Assembly (NCBI RefSeq): GCF_025961225.1
Contig: NZ_JAOQNG010000007.1
Coordinates: 251,001-315,000 of the forward strand
Direction: 5' to 3'
Length of the DNA stretch: 64,000 bases
Source of the DNA: Azospirillum canadense
Lineage (GTDB): Bacteria; Pseudomonadota; Alphaproteobacteria; Azospirillales; Azospirillaceae
Shown: one piece after another, positions 26,943 through 35,436 of the stretch
Layout of the letters: every line of letters starts with the position of its first letter
Numbering within the stretch: the first letter of the stretch is position 1
Made by a program: the position numbers and the translations under genes
The notes under the pieces: model-generated
Told to the model about the DNA's origin: nothing
The model's database searches: none
Seen by the model: only the letters and a program-made list of their open reading frames with translations

Positions 26943-27011
26943 TCCCAAAGACCTTTCGACCGATTTTCCCACCGCACCCTGAAACGGAGGCTTCGACAGC
27001 ACGATGCCGCC

Positions 27012-27260
27012 TCATTCGCCGATCCAATGTTCGAGTTCCCGCAGGATCTCGCGCTCCAGATCCGCGATGAGTTCGCGGCACGCGTTGCAGCGCTCCAGCC
27101 GTTCCGGGTCGTTCTCACCCTCCCAACCGCGCAGCACCTCGACGGCTTCCCCATAATCCTCGCACAGGCTGCGGAAGAAGCGGTTGTCGGCGCAGCACTG
27201 CTTGATCGCCGGGGCCAGGTCGGGAAAGCGCGTTACCGCATATCTTACCCTGTCCGGCAT
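27012..27260 (-). CDS. Small cysteine-containing hypothetical protein
   Basis: Soluble 82-residue protein with five cysteines (KQCCADNRFFRSLCEDYGEAVE and RCNACRELIADLERE) and a helical, acidic make-up. The ATG at 27260 has AGGCGAGGA upstream. It lies between the pqiC-like gene and the metallopeptidase gene on the same strand with small gaps. No catalytic motif is visible; the cysteine spacing (CC, then C, then CxxC) could hold a metal. I do not recognise a family. Confidence 0.65.
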   Translation of the reverse strand: MPDRVRYAVTRFPDLAPAIKQCCADNRFFRSLCEDYGEAVEVLRGWEGENDPERLERCNACRELIADLEREILRELEHWIGE

Positions 27261-27332
27261 GGCTGTCCTCGCCTGGGCATGGATGCTCCCGCCGGATCGG
27301 GGCGGCCCTCCTGAAGCGGATTGCCATCCGCG

Positions 27333-27977
27333 TCAGGTCCGGGCGCGGGCGCCGCCCTTCGGCGGCAGCTTCCCGATGGCCACCGCAATGTCGCGGCTCA
27401 GCGCCGTCAGATTGTCGTTCATGGCCGCAACCAACGCGGGATAGCCGCTCGCCTGGACGGGGGTGGACAGGCGCGTCTCGTCGCGGACCAGAACCTTGCC
27501 GGTCGCGCCGTCGCGGATCGCCCAGTGGGCGGCAAGCGCGCTGTCGCCCGACACCGTCCGCTCAAACCGGTCGACATCGACCGTGACCTCATAGTCGAAG
27601 CGGTCGCCGTCCCGCGCCGGCAACACGCGCACGCGGTCGGTGACCAGCAGGACGGACAGGTTCTCCGCCAGGACGCGCGTGGCGTTGGTCGGCAACCGCT
27701 CGGCCCACTGGTCGTCGCGGTTGGCGGACAGCTCGTGCGCGCTGGTGTGGGCGACGATCTCCGGCCGGTCGAGATACTCCGGCATCGTGACCGGCTGGAC
27801 GCCGATCGACCGGCCGCCGTGGCGTCGTTCGCTCGTCCCCCCGCTTCCATTCGGCGCGCCCGGCGGCAGCGGGGTCAGGACGTAGAGGCGCGGCGGTGCG
27901 CCGGCGCAGCCGGCCAGAATGCCCACGGCCGCGATTCCCTTGAGGATCCCCCGACGCCGAACCCCGGACAATCTCAT
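27333..27977 (-). CDS. pqiC: PqiC/YmbA-type ABC transport auxiliary lipoprotein
   Basis: Outer-membrane-directed lipoprotein of about 214 residues that partners MCE-type lipid transporters. The leader RRRGILKGIAAVGILAGCAG has a good lipobox (ILAGC). The mature part shows the PqiC pattern: PPRLYVLTPLPP at the start, IGVQPVTMPEYLDRPEIV, and WAERLPTNATRVLAENLSVLL. I give the ATG at 27977; a GTG at 27986 overlaps the MCE gene stop and is equally possible. It is the last member of the permease-ATPase-MCE set, consistent with an envelope-spanning lipid path. Confidence 0.87.
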   Translation of the reverse strand: MRLSGVRRRGILKGIAAVGILAGCAGAPPRLYVLTPLPPGAPNGSGGTSERRHGGRSIGVQPVTMPEYLDRPEIVAHTSAHELSANRDDQWAERLPTNATRVLAENLSVLLVTDRVRVLPARDGDRFDYEVTVDVDRFERTVSGDSALAAHWAIRDGATGKVLVRDETRLSTPVQASGYPALVAAMNDNLTALSRDIAVAIGKLPPKGGARART

Positions 27978-27982
27978 GACGT

Positions 27983-28996
27983 TCACCGTCCCGTGATGAT
28001 GACGTTGGGGCGCCGGTCGAGCTGGTCGGCGAAGGACCGCAGCGATTTCGAGGCGGAGGACAGGTTGCTCATCGTCTGCTCCAGGTTGCCGCGCAAGGGG
28101 CTTCGCGGATCAATCACACCGTTGACCGCCCGCAGCGCGCCGTCGGCCTGCTGGAAGGCCCGTTCGGCCGCCACCGCCGCCGCCTGGACGCGGGCGCTGA
28201 GCGGCTGAACCTCCCCGTCCACCTTGCCGACCACGCCGCGCAGGTCGCCGACCAGCGCGTGCACATCCTGCTGGAGTTCGACGATGGCCTCCTGCGCCTC
28301 CTTGGCGGTGCGCTCGACGTCGCTCAGCAACGGGCGGCTCTGCGTGTTCGCCGTTTCCATCAGCGCTTCGAACTGCTGCAGACCGCCGGCGAGCGAGACC
28401 ATGGCGGTCTTCCACTCAGGCCCGGACAGCAGCGCATCCACGCGCGTCAGGACCTGCACCAGGGTGGTGGCGATCTCGTCCAGCGGCAGGTTGCTCAAGG
28501 TCGACCGCAGCGTCTCCATGTCCGAGCGGACGGACGGAATTTCGGTAACGCCCTGCGGCAGCCCGCCGACCACCGTGGCCGGCGCGTCCGGGTAGTAGTT
28601 CAGCTCGATCGCCAGCAGGCCGGTCACCAGGCTCTGCGACACCAGCTTGGCGCGCAGCCCCCGGTCGATCAGGCGGCGAAACTCCTCCGGCTGCAACGGG
28701 TGGTCGGTCCATTGGACGACGCCGGGGATGAATTCGAACTCCACCGGCATGCGGGGCGTCAGCGTCTTGCTGTCCACCTCCAGCCGGATCGCCTTCACCT
28801 CGCCGACCCGCACGCCGCGGTAGGTGACCGGCGCCCCCACCTCCAGCCCGGCGACCGAGCCCTCGAAATAGGTGCCGGCGCGCGGGCGCTTGACCAGCAG
28901 ATTGCCGCCGCCGAACAGCGCCACCACAAGGACCAGCAGCGCCACGGCCCCGACGACGAAGCCGCCGACCACCTTCGGATTGGCCTTGGCTGCCAT
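27983..28996 (-). CDS. mlaD: MCE/MlaD family lipid-transport protein
   Basis: Inner-membrane anchored periplasmic MCE protein, 337 residues. One N-terminal TM (residues 10-28) is followed by a single MCE domain (about 38-115, with GTYFEGSVAGLEVGAPVTYRG-type opening). A long helical region with Asn/Gln-rich heptads (residues 160-320) may form a tube or coiled coil. GGGAGG precedes the ATG. The single MCE domain with an extended helical tail resembles MlaD/LetB-like shuttles that load or extract phospholipids. The gap from the ATPase is 27 bases and its stop overlaps the pqiC region. Confidence 0.9.
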   Translation of the reverse strand: MAAKANPKVVGGFVVGAVALLVLVVALFGGGNLLVKRPRAGTYFEGSVAGLEVGAPVTYRGVRVGEVKAIRLEVDSKTLTPRMPVEFEFIPGVVQWTDHPLQPEEFRRLIDRGLRAKLVSQSLVTGLLAIELNYYPDAPATVVGGLPQGVTEIPSVRSDMETLRSTLSNLPLDEIATTLVQVLTRVDALLSGPEWKTAMVSLAGGLQQFEALMETANTQSRPLLSDVERTAKEAQEAIVELQQDVHALVGDLRGVVGKVDGEVQPLSARVQAAAVAAERAFQQADGALRAVNGVIDPRSPLRGNLEQTMSNLSSASKSLRSFADQLDRRPNVIITGR

Positions 28997-29023
28997 GGCG
29001 CACCTCCCTTTCCGGCCGCCCCG

Positions 29024-29845
29024 TCAGGCGGGCGTTGCGGCCATCTCACCGCCCATCTCACCGCGATGCAGGAATTCCCGCACCTTCGGGCTTTCGGCGT
29101 GGTCGATCAGGTCGCGCGGGTTTCCGTGCGCGATCGCCGTGCGGCTTTCCGCGTCCAGGAAGACCGCGTCGTCGGCGATGGCGAAGATGCTCGCCAGCTC
29201 GTGCGTGACGATGACCACCGTGCTGCCCAGGTTGTCGCGCAATTCCAGGATCAGGTCGTCCAGCCGGCGGGAGCTGAGCGGGTCCAGCCCGGCCGACGGC
29301 TCGTCCAGGAACAGGATGTCGGGGTCGAGCGCCATGGCCCGCGCCAGCCCCGCGCGCTTGCGCATGCCGCCGCTGATCTCCGACGGGTAGTACTCCTCGA
29401 AGCCGCGCAAGCCGACCAGCGCCAGCTTCAGCGCCACCATCTCCGCCACCTCGCGCGCGTCGAGATCGGTGTAGAGCGTCATCGGCAGGGCGACGTTCTC
29501 GGCCAGCGTCATGGAACTCCACAGCGCGCCGCTCTGGAACAGGACGCCGAAGCGCCGGCTGATCGCCATGCGGTGGTCGGTCCCGTCGCTCCCGGCGCTG
29601 CCGCCCCAGAAGCTCTCGCCGTCGTAGAGCACGTCGCCGCGGGCCGGACGGATCAGCCCGATCATGTGCTTCAGCATCGTGCTCTTGCCGCAGCCGCTGT
29701 CGCCCATGATGACGAAGATCTCGCCGCGCCGGACCGTGAAGCTGACGTCGCGCTGCACCACGAAGCCGCCGAAGGCCATGTCCAGGGTCCGCACGGCGAT
29801 CCGCGGCTCGTTGGCCAGGTAACTGGTGGGGGGCGCCGGTTCCAT
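29024..29845 (-). CDS. mlaF: MlaF-type ABC transporter ATPase
   Basis: Cytosolic ATPase subunit of the MCE lipid transporter, 273 residues. Walker A is GDSGCGKSTMLKHM, the signature is ISGGMRKRAGLARAMA, Walker B is PDILFLDEPSAGLDP, and the switch His is in VVIVTHELASIFAI. The SGGMRKR wording is characteristic of MlaF. GGGAGG precedes the ATG, 13 bases after the permease stop. The C-terminus carries an extra HRGEMGGEMAATPA tail. Confidence 0.95.
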   Translation of the reverse strand: MEPAPPTSYLANEPRIAVRTLDMAFGGFVVQRDVSFTVRRGEIFVIMGDSGCGKSTMLKHMIGLIRPARGDVLYDGESFWGGSAGSDGTDHRMAISRRFGVLFQSGALWSSMTLAENVALPMTLYTDLDAREVAEMVALKLALVGLRGFEEYYPSEISGGMRKRAGLARAMALDPDILFLDEPSAGLDPLSSRRLDDLILELRDNLGSTVVIVTHELASIFAIADDAVFLDAESRTAIAHGNPRDLIDHAESPKVREFLHRGEMGGEMAATPA

Positions 29846-29858
29846 GCCGCCCTCCCCC

Positions 29859-31001
29859 TCACAGCCCGACGATGTTCAGCAGGACGGCGAGGATCGCGTC
29901 GCTGATGATGATGTAGACCAGCGCCGTCACCACGGCCGAGGTCGCGGCGTTGCCCACCGCCGCGGCGCTGCGCCCGGACTGGATGCCGCGCATGCAGCCG
30001 GCGATGGCGACCAGCGCGCCGAACAGGACGCTCTTGCCCCAGCCGACGAAGAAGTCGGTGAAGGAGAAGCTGGCCTGGGTTTGCGTCAGGTAGGTGGTGC
30101 CGGTCAGGTCCAGCATGCCCGTGCCGACCAGCAGGCCGCCCAGCATTCCGGCGAAGGCCGAATAGAGATACAGCAGCGGCATCATCAGCATCAGCGCCAG
30201 CATGCGCGGCAGCACCAGGAAGTCGATCGGCGACACGCCCAGCGTGGTCAGCGCGTCGATCTCCTCGTTCGCCTGCATGGTGCCGAGCTGGGCGGCGAAG
30301 GCCGCACCGGTCCGCCCGGCCAGCACGATGGCGGTCATGATGGCCGCCATCTCGCGGGTCATCGCCACGGTGACGAGGTTGGCGACGTAGATCTCCGCCC
30401 CGAAGGTGCGCAGCTGCACCGCGCCGACGAAGGCCAGGATCAGCCCGACCAGCAGCGAAATGATGAAGGCGATGCCCAGCGCCTGCGCCCCGCATTCCTG
30501 CACCGTCAGCATCAGGTCGGAGCGGCGGAAGCGCGCCCGCCCGGCGACCAGCCGCAGGAAGGACAGGGTGGCTTCCCCCAGGAAGGACAGCGTGTCCTGG
30601 AACCCCGACCAGGAGCGCAGCGTCCCCTCCCCCACCAGGACCAACACCGGCTTGGCCCCCCCGGCCCGGCGCGTTCCCGCCCGTTCCGGTACGGCGAGCG
30701 CAAGATCGACGAGGCGCCGGACGCCCGGCGGCAGGTCGCCCTTGTCGAAGGCGATCGACCGCGACCGGCACAGCTCCTCCACCGCCGCGACGTAGGCCAC
30801 CAGGGAGGAGTCCCAACGCCCCAGCTCGCGCGCCTGCACGATCACCCGGCCCGGCGCCGGATCGCCGGCCAGACCCGCCGCGACCTCCGCGACGGCGGGC
30901 ATGCCGTGCCGCACGGTCCAGTCCCCGGAACAGCGGAACTCCAGGGTTTGGCCGTCGCTGGATTGGCCGTCAATCCTCTCAAGGCGCACGGATGCCGTCA
31001 T
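29859..31001 (-). CDS. mlaE: MlaE-type permease with N-terminal STAS domain
   Basis: Inner-membrane permease of the MCE lipid transporter, 380 residues. Residues 1-105 form a STAS-like domain (VEELCRSRSIAFDKGDLPPGVRRLVDLA). The MlaE core (residues 125-378) follows with five or six TM helices and the family segments VQECGAQALGIAFIISLLVGLILAF, VAMTREMAAIMTAIVLAGRTGAAFAA, and MQANEEIDALTTLGVSPIDFLVLPRMLAL. The fused STAS domain replaces a separate MlaB. It lies 27 bases downstream of fabI, so fatty-acid synthesis and lipid export are probably co-transcribed. Confidence 0.94.
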   Translation of the reverse strand: MTASVRLERIDGQSSDGQTLEFRCSGDWTVRHGMPAVAEVAAGLAGDPAPGRVIVQARELGRWDSSLVAYVAAVEELCRSRSIAFDKGDLPPGVRRLVDLALAVPERAGTRRAGGAKPVLVLVGEGTLRSWSGFQDTLSFLGEATLSFLRLVAGRARFRRSDLMLTVQECGAQALGIAFIISLLVGLILAFVGAVQLRTFGAEIYVANLVTVAMTREMAAIMTAIVLAGRTGAAFAAQLGTMQANEEIDALTTLGVSPIDFLVLPRMLALMLMMPLLYLYSAFAGMLGGLLVGTGMLDLTGTTYLTQTQASFSFTDFFVGWGKSVLFGALVAIAGCMRGIQSGRSAAAVGNAATSAVVTALVYIIISDAILAVLLNIVGL

Positions 31002-31028
31002 GGCGTCGCATCATCCTCCCCCGAGCAA

Positions 31029-31799
31029 TCAATCGATCACGTGATAGCCGCCGTCGATGTAGACCACCTGGCCGGTGATCTGCCGCGCGGCGTCGCTGGC
31101 CAGGAAGGCGGCGGTCGGCCCGATCTCGTCCACGGTGACCAGATGATGGGTGGGCGCCCGGGCCGCGGCGCGTTCCAGCAGTTCGTCAAAGCGGTCGATG
31201 CCCGAAGCCGCGCGGGTCGCCAGCGCGCCCGGGGACAAGGTGTTGACGCGGATCTTCTTGGACCCCAGCTCGGCCGCCATGTAGCGGACCGCGCTTTCCA
31301 GGGCGGCCTTGACCGGGCCCATCATGTTGTAGTGCTCGACCACCTGCCCCGCGCCGTAGAAGCTGACCGTCATCAGGCATCCGCCGTTGGTCATCAGCGG
31401 CTCCGCCAGCTTCGCCATGCGGATGAAGGAGTGGCACGACACCTCCATGGCCAGCGAGAAGCCGTCCTTGGAGCAGTCGACCACGCGCGCGTGCAGATCC
31501 TCCCGCGGGGCGAAGGCGATCGAATGGAGCAGGAAGTCCAGCCGGCCCCAGCGGTCGCGGATGGCCACGAACACCCGCTCCAGATCGCCGTCGCGCTGCA
31601 CGTCGCAGGGCAGGATGAGGTCCGCGCCGAGCCGTTCGGCGAGCGGGCGGACGTGCGGCTGCGCCTTCTCGTTCAGGTAGGTGATCGCCAGATCCGCCCC
31701 AAGCGCACGAAAGGCCTTGGCGCAGCCGTAGGCGATGCTCTGGTCGTTGGCGATGCCGGCCACGAGGCCGCGCTTGCCGTCGAGCGAGATCAACGTCAT
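31029..31799 (-). CDS. fabI: Enoyl-[acyl-carrier-protein] reductase (NADH)
   Basis: Reduces trans-2-enoyl-ACP in fatty-acid elongation; 256 residues. The divergent SDR nucleotide motif GIANDQSIAYG is at 15-25. Tyr148 and the catalytic Y157-x6-K164 pair (YNMMGPVK) match the FabI arrangement, and ARQITGQVVYIDGGYHV closes the domain. The ATG at 31799 gives the standard N-terminus (GKRGLVAGIAND) and has GGGAG nine bases upstream. Whether it is the sole FabI or a specialised paralogue cannot be told. It precedes the Mla-type genes. A decayed copy of its 3' end lies at 11365-11450. Confidence 0.93.
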   Translation of the reverse strand: MTLISLDGKRGLVAGIANDQSIAYGCAKAFRALGADLAITYLNEKAQPHVRPLAERLGADLILPCDVQRDGDLERVFVAIRDRWGRLDFLLHSIAFAPREDLHARVVDCSKDGFSLAMEVSCHSFIRMAKLAEPLMTNGGCLMTVSFYGAGQVVEHYNMMGPVKAALESAVRYMAAELGSKKIRVNTLSPGALATRAASGIDRFDELLERAAARAPTHHLVTVDEIGPTAAFLASDAARQITGQVVYIDGGYHVID

Positions 31800-31855
31800 G
31801 GCGGGAAGCTCCCGTATTTCGGATCGGTGCCGACGGGCCGTGCTGCCAGTGTGGG

Positions 31856-32134
31856 TCAGCTGCCCTTCTGGCTCTGCCCCGTCTGCACGCCGCGCTGATA
31901 GGCGGATTGCTCCGTCCGTTTGTGATAGTCGTAGAGCAGGCCACCGGCCAAGCCGGCGCCGGCGCCGATCGCGGCCCCCATGCCGGCGTTTCCGGCGATG
32001 GCGCCGATCAGGGCGCCGCCGGCCGCGCCGCCGGTCGTCCCGGTGAGCGCGCGCTGCTGGGTTGGGGACATGTCGCTGCACGCGGTGAGCGGGAACGCGA
32101 CGGCCGCGACGATGAGAAGATGGTTGGGTGTCAT
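31856..32134 (-). CDS. Glycine-zipper lipoprotein
   Basis: Small outer-membrane lipoprotein, 92 residues. The leader PNHLLIVAAVAFPLTACSD has lipobox LTAC. The mature part starts SPTQQRALTGTTGGAAGG and carries a glycine-zipper hairpin (GALIGAIAGNAGMGAAIGAG), then a charged tail. The ATG at 32134 has AAGGG eight bases upstream. Similar to the OmpA/17-kDa-antigen-type 'glycine zipper 2TM' proteins. It lies 56 bases before fabI on the same strand; a structural role in the envelope is likely. Confidence 0.85.
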   Translation of the reverse strand: MTPNHLLIVAAVAFPLTACSDMSPTQQRALTGTTGGAAGGALIGAIAGNAGMGAAIGAGAGLAGGLLYDYHKRTEQSAYQRGVQTGQSQKGS

Positions 32135-32191
32135 GGCTGTGCCCTTGTCAAAATGCCCCATCGGAATGAGCCTGCGGTTTTGGCGCAGAGG

Positions 32192-32605
32192 TCAGACGCG
32201 GCACGGGTAGCGTTGGCTGAGGAAGCGGAACAGCCCTTCCACCGGCGGCGTGTTCATCTGCTGGGGATTCTGCTTCGCCCAGGCGATGAAGGCCGCCACG
32301 GCCTCGTTGCGCGACGGCGGCGGGTTCGGCGCACACACCAGTTGGCGCTTGCCCTCGGCCGCGGTGACGATCTGGTGGTATTGATAGGCCCCGACGGCGA
32401 AACCCTGGCAGAAATGCAGGGCCGCGATCCCCGTCGGGTCGGTCGGCGCAGCCTCGCACAGTTGCACGAGATCGCCGGTGGTCCGAACCTGGAAATTGGT
32501 TTCTGAAGGGGCCTGCGCGGTTTGCGCCTGCGCCGTGGCGGCCGCCATGGCCATGGCGATGGCCACCGGGATGGCCGCCAGAGCGCGTTTGGGCTGGTGT
32601 GTCAT
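32192..32605 (-). CDS. Exported Rap1a/Tai-like domain protein
   Basis: Periplasmic protein of 137 residues. After a signal peptide (RALAAIPVAIAMAMAAATAQA) it has a Rap1a/Tai immunity-like pattern: TGDLVQLCEAAPTDPTGIAALHFCQGFAVGAYQYH, then LVCAPNPPPSRNEAVAAFIAWAKQNPQQM and a final FLSQRYPCRV. The four Cys would pair as in the Rap1a fold. GGGAG lies six bases before the ATG. This domain is common in Alphaproteobacteria outside T6SS loci, so an immunity role should not be assumed; no effector gene is nearby. Palindromic boxes lie about 180 bases upstream. Confidence 0.78.
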   Translation of the reverse strand: MTHQPKRALAAIPVAIAMAMAAATAQAQTAQAPSETNFQVRTTGDLVQLCEAAPTDPTGIAALHFCQGFAVGAYQYHQIVTAAEGKRQLVCAPNPPPSRNEAVAAFIAWAKQNPQQMNTPPVEGLFRFLSQRYPCRV

Positions 32606-32690
32606 CGATCACTCCCGACGATTTTTCCCCGACAACTTTTCCTGGCCACCGGCGGCGCGCCCCGCTGGACGACAACGAATGGGGGCACGC

Positions 32691-32720
32691 GTGACTTCGG
32701 TTCCGGTGACTTCGGTTCCG
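32691..32720. repeat. Perfect 15-bp tandem duplication
   Basis: GTGACTTCGGTTCCG is repeated exactly at 32691-32705 and 32706-32720, in the intergenic region upstream of the Rap1a-like gene. No coding function is apparent. Confidence 0.9.
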
Positions 32721-32781
32721 ACGTCCATTGAGACGCAACCGCGGGGCGTCCAGAAGTAGCAAGCGGGAGAAACGCGGGCGT

Positions 32782-32805
32782 GCTACGGTAACATCTCACC
32801 GTATC
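32782..32805 (-). promoter_or_regulatory. Pair of TACSGTA palindromic half-boxes
   Basis: On the plus strand GCTACGGTAAC (32782-32792) is followed by CACCGTATC (32797-32805); on the minus strand they read toward the Rap1a-like gene, whose start is about 180 bases away. They resemble the core of the elements at 3987, 11525 and 11650 but lack the CAACNGTTGC half. Confidence 0.45.
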
Positions 32806-32848
32806 AAGCGGGGCGGGTATCAAGCAGCGCGGGCGATGGCTGCCGGCA

Positions 32849-34684
32849 TCAGCCGGACGGGACGGCAAGGCCGGCTTTCCGGACGCCGTCGAGGATTTTG
32901 GCGATGGTGGGCGGGGCGATGTTCCGCCGCTCCAGTTCGGGCACGATCTTCGCGCCGAAGTCCGGATCGAGACGGAGGATTTCCCGCACCTCCCGCGCGG
33001 CGTCGCTTTTGTGCCCAGCCTGCGCGTGGATCATCGCCAGGGCGACGTGGGAAAGAACGAACTCCGGCACGTCGACGCGCTGGGCCTCGGCAAGAGCCTC
33101 GTCATACCGTCCGTTCACATAGTGATAGGTGGCGATGACGATGCGGTACCAGCTCGGTTGCGCCGGGTTGCGCGCGTACGCCTCCTGGATCAGGGGTATG
33201 CCCGTCTGCCAGTCCCCAACGAGGCTGTAGCAGCGTCCGAGATCGGCGAGAATGTCGGGACCGTGGGGATTGAGCGCACGCGCCCGCTCGTAGGCGGCGA
33301 TGCTCAGCTGCGGCTCGCGCCGCAGCCAATAGGCCAGCCCGAGCGCCTGGTGCGGCAACGGGCTGTCGGGCGCCAGGGCGACGGCGCGCTGCGCCAGTTC
33401 CAGGCCGGTGGCCAACGGGTCGGGGTCGGCGGACCGCGGGTTGAAGCCAAGCCGGGTCTCGTCGATGGTGACCATGGCCAACGCAGCCCACGCGTCCGCG
33501 TAGAGCGGATCGGTCTGCACCGCGCGTTCCAGGCAGGTGCGCACCTGGCCATGCAGGTCCGCGTCCAGGTGGCGCCAGTACTGCCGGGTCCGCAACAGGC
33601 ATTCGTAGGAGGACAGGGCCGTCGGCGGCCGGTCGGCCGCGTGGCGCGCCTCCTCCTCCTCGATCACGCCGTTCGGCTGCACCAGCGCGCGGGCCACCCG
33701 GACGGCGATGTCCTGGCGCAAATCGACCATGGTGGCGGCCGTCAAGTCGCGGCGGACGTTGTCGGACCACAGATAACGGCGGGTTTTCGCGTCGATCAGC
33801 ACGGCGGTGACCTGGATCTGCCCGCCGACCTGGGCGACGCTGCCCTTCAGGACATAGTCGATGGGAAGGTTCGGTTCGGCCTGCCGCAGGGCCGCCGCCG
33901 ACTTGTAGCGAAAGCTGGTCTCGGCCCCGAAGACGAGCACATTCTTGAAGCGGACCAGCGCGCCGATAAGCTCCTCGGTGTAGCCTTCGGCGAAAATGTC
34001 CTGCGATGGGTCGGTGCTGCCGTTGGCGAACGGCACCACCAGCAGCGCCGGGCCACGCTCCACGAAGGCCGGCGGCACCCCGCCCGACGGCTCCCGCCGG
34101 ATCGAATCCACGCCCCACAGGGTGAAAAGCAGCGCGGCGACGGCCAGCAGCACCGCCGACGCGAGAACGGCCGTGCGCGGCTTGGCGGCGAAGCGGAAAC
34201 GCGGGCGCCATGGCGGCGTGGAGAGTTGTGCCGGGTCACCGGCCGGCTCGCCCGGGCCGCGACCGCCAGCCGCGGCGTTGCCGTCGGCTTGGTGCTCCGC
34301 CCGGGAGTGCAGGGCAGCAAACGGGGCCACGGCCGGCATGCCGGTGAATTGGGGAACGTAACTGCCTTTTGGAATGGTGATGCGGACCGCGTCGGAAGCC
34401 CCGTCGGTCAGGTAGTACTGCTCCAGGCAACGGCGGACACGGCCCGCATGGATGCGGACCACCGGGTCAAGCAGCGGGTCGAAGCTGGCATCGCGGTCGA
34501 ACACATCGATCGCGATGGCGTAAGCCTTGATCCGGTCGGCGTGGCCGGCCAGGGTTTCCTGAACGATGAACCGCAGGAACCGCTGCTTGCGAGCGGACCC
34601 GCGGAACCCCCGGCTGGCGAGAACCCGCTCCAGCGCCTCATCAATGAGCGCAGGCGGAATCGCCTCACCAGAGGATTGCGGCAT
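32849..34684 (-). CDS. wHTH-like/TolB-N/TPR signalling protein
   Basis: Membrane protein of about 611 residues of the family often annotated as adenylate-cyclase-like TPR protein, but with no cyclase domain. Residues 10-110 form the characteristic N-terminal DNA-binding-like domain (RKQRFLRFIVQETLAGHADRIKAY, FDPLLDPVVRIHAGRVRRCLEQYY, IPKGSYVPQF). One TM helix (about 155-178) follows, then a TolB-N-like domain (LLVVPFANGSTDPSQDIFAEGYTEELIGAL) and TPR repeats to the end (ALAPDSPLPHQALGLAYWLRRE and others). The start is uncertain: ATG 34684 has GGAGG close upstream, ATG 34699 is the alternative. It may be a membrane-bound transcription regulator of CadC/ToxR style; the target is unknown. Confidence 0.82.
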   Translation of the reverse strand: MPQSSGEAIPPALIDEALERVLASRGFRGSARKQRFLRFIVQETLAGHADRIKAYAIAIDVFDRDASFDPLLDPVVRIHAGRVRRCLEQYYLTDGASDAVRITIPKGSYVPQFTGMPAVAPFAALHSRAEHQADGNAAAGGRGPGEPAGDPAQLSTPPWRPRFRFAAKPRTAVLASAVLLAVAALLFTLWGVDSIRREPSGGVPPAFVERGPALLVVPFANGSTDPSQDIFAEGYTEELIGALVRFKNVLVFGAETSFRYKSAAALRQAEPNLPIDYVLKGSVAQVGGQIQVTAVLIDAKTRRYLWSDNVRRDLTAATMVDLRQDIAVRVARALVQPNGVIEEEEARHAADRPPTALSSYECLLRTRQYWRHLDADLHGQVRTCLERAVQTDPLYADAWAALAMVTIDETRLGFNPRSADPDPLATGLELAQRAVALAPDSPLPHQALGLAYWLRREPQLSIAAYERARALNPHGPDILADLGRCYSLVGDWQTGIPLIQEAYARNPAQPSWYRIVIATYHYVNGRYDEALAEAQRVDVPEFVLSHVALAMIHAQAGHKSDAAREVREILRLDPDFGAKIVPELERRNIAPPTIAKILDGVRKAGLAVPSG

Positions 34685-35180
34685 GCCCCCTCCATCCATG
34701 CTCTCACCATCCACTGGTTCCGGCCACTGGTTTGGACACGAACAGCCCGGCACGCGATAATCGACGGCACCCCCACAATGTTTTTGCACAACGCTTTGAA
34801 AGAACACGCCTCTTCCACGGAACGTGGAGAAGCCGTGCCAGCGCGAGAACGGTCTCTTTTGTTTTGGGTGAATTTCTAAAGAAGTCTCTTTGCTTGCCCG
34901 CTCTTGCAAGCCCTGTTTATCGCCGGCAGGGCGCAATTGAAACAACAGCGGAAGGCGTACATACTCATAGCTTACAGCAGAAGCTATGCCTCCACTTTCC
35001 CTCGAAGCGCACCAATCGTTCGAACGACGAACAGCATTCCTCAAGCGTGACCGGGCTATCTCCTATTGTCGGAACCCTTTGAAGCCGACGGTGCATTGGA
35101 TCGGATTTTCAGACCAGGATTACCGACCGACGGAATGTCTCTGGGTAGTCTTGATCGAAGGCAACGGATTGTATGACAAA

Positions 35181-35212
35181 AAAGGTAGGCTAACCCAAAG
35201 GTAGGCTAACCC
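35181..35212. repeat. Perfect 16-bp tandem duplication
   Basis: AAAGGTAGGCTAACCC occurs at 35181-35196 and immediately again at 35197-35212. It lies in the AT-richer intergenic stretch, about 345 bases before the AI-2E family gene. Confidence 0.92.
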
Positions 35213-35331
35213 TATGAAGGAAGGACATGGCCGGCGCGGATTCGCACGGCGCTCCTGTGCCGATGACAGCGCGCCTATGGCCCTGGGCGGAGATGGAAGA
35301 CGCGCGATCCCCGGCGTGCCTTCCGTTGGTT

Positions 35332-35436
35332 GATACGGTACCACGGCCGCATCGTGTTACCGTATACAGGCGCTTCCACGCGGCGGCTTCCACGCGGCGG
35401 TGTCTTCCGGGGGGGGGGTGGACGACATACCGTATC
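35332..35436 (+). promoter_or_regulatory. Three TACSGTA palindromic boxes upstream of the AI-2E gene
   Basis: GATACGGTACC (35332-35342), GTTACCGTATA (35356-35366) and CATACCGTATC (35426-35436) share the odd-palindrome core seen at 3987, 11525 and 11650. The first two start 24 bases apart. The last ends 121 bases before the AI-2E gene start at 35557. None has the CAACNGTTGC partner half. Confidence 0.5.
35373..35400. repeat. Perfect 14-bp tandem duplication
   Basis: CTTCCACGCGGCGG is repeated exactly at 35373-35386 and 35387-35400, just after two palindromic boxes and just before a run of ten G. Confidence 0.9.

Noticed and set aside
32192..32605. Type VI secretion immunity protein
   Set aside because: The Rap1a-like fold is common outside T6SS in Alphaproteobacteria and no effector or T6SS gene is nearby.
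34986..35204. 72-codon plus-strand frame in the gene-poor region
   Set aside because: No ribosome-binding site, mixed third-position GC, and it contains part of the tandem duplication; not supported as a gene.
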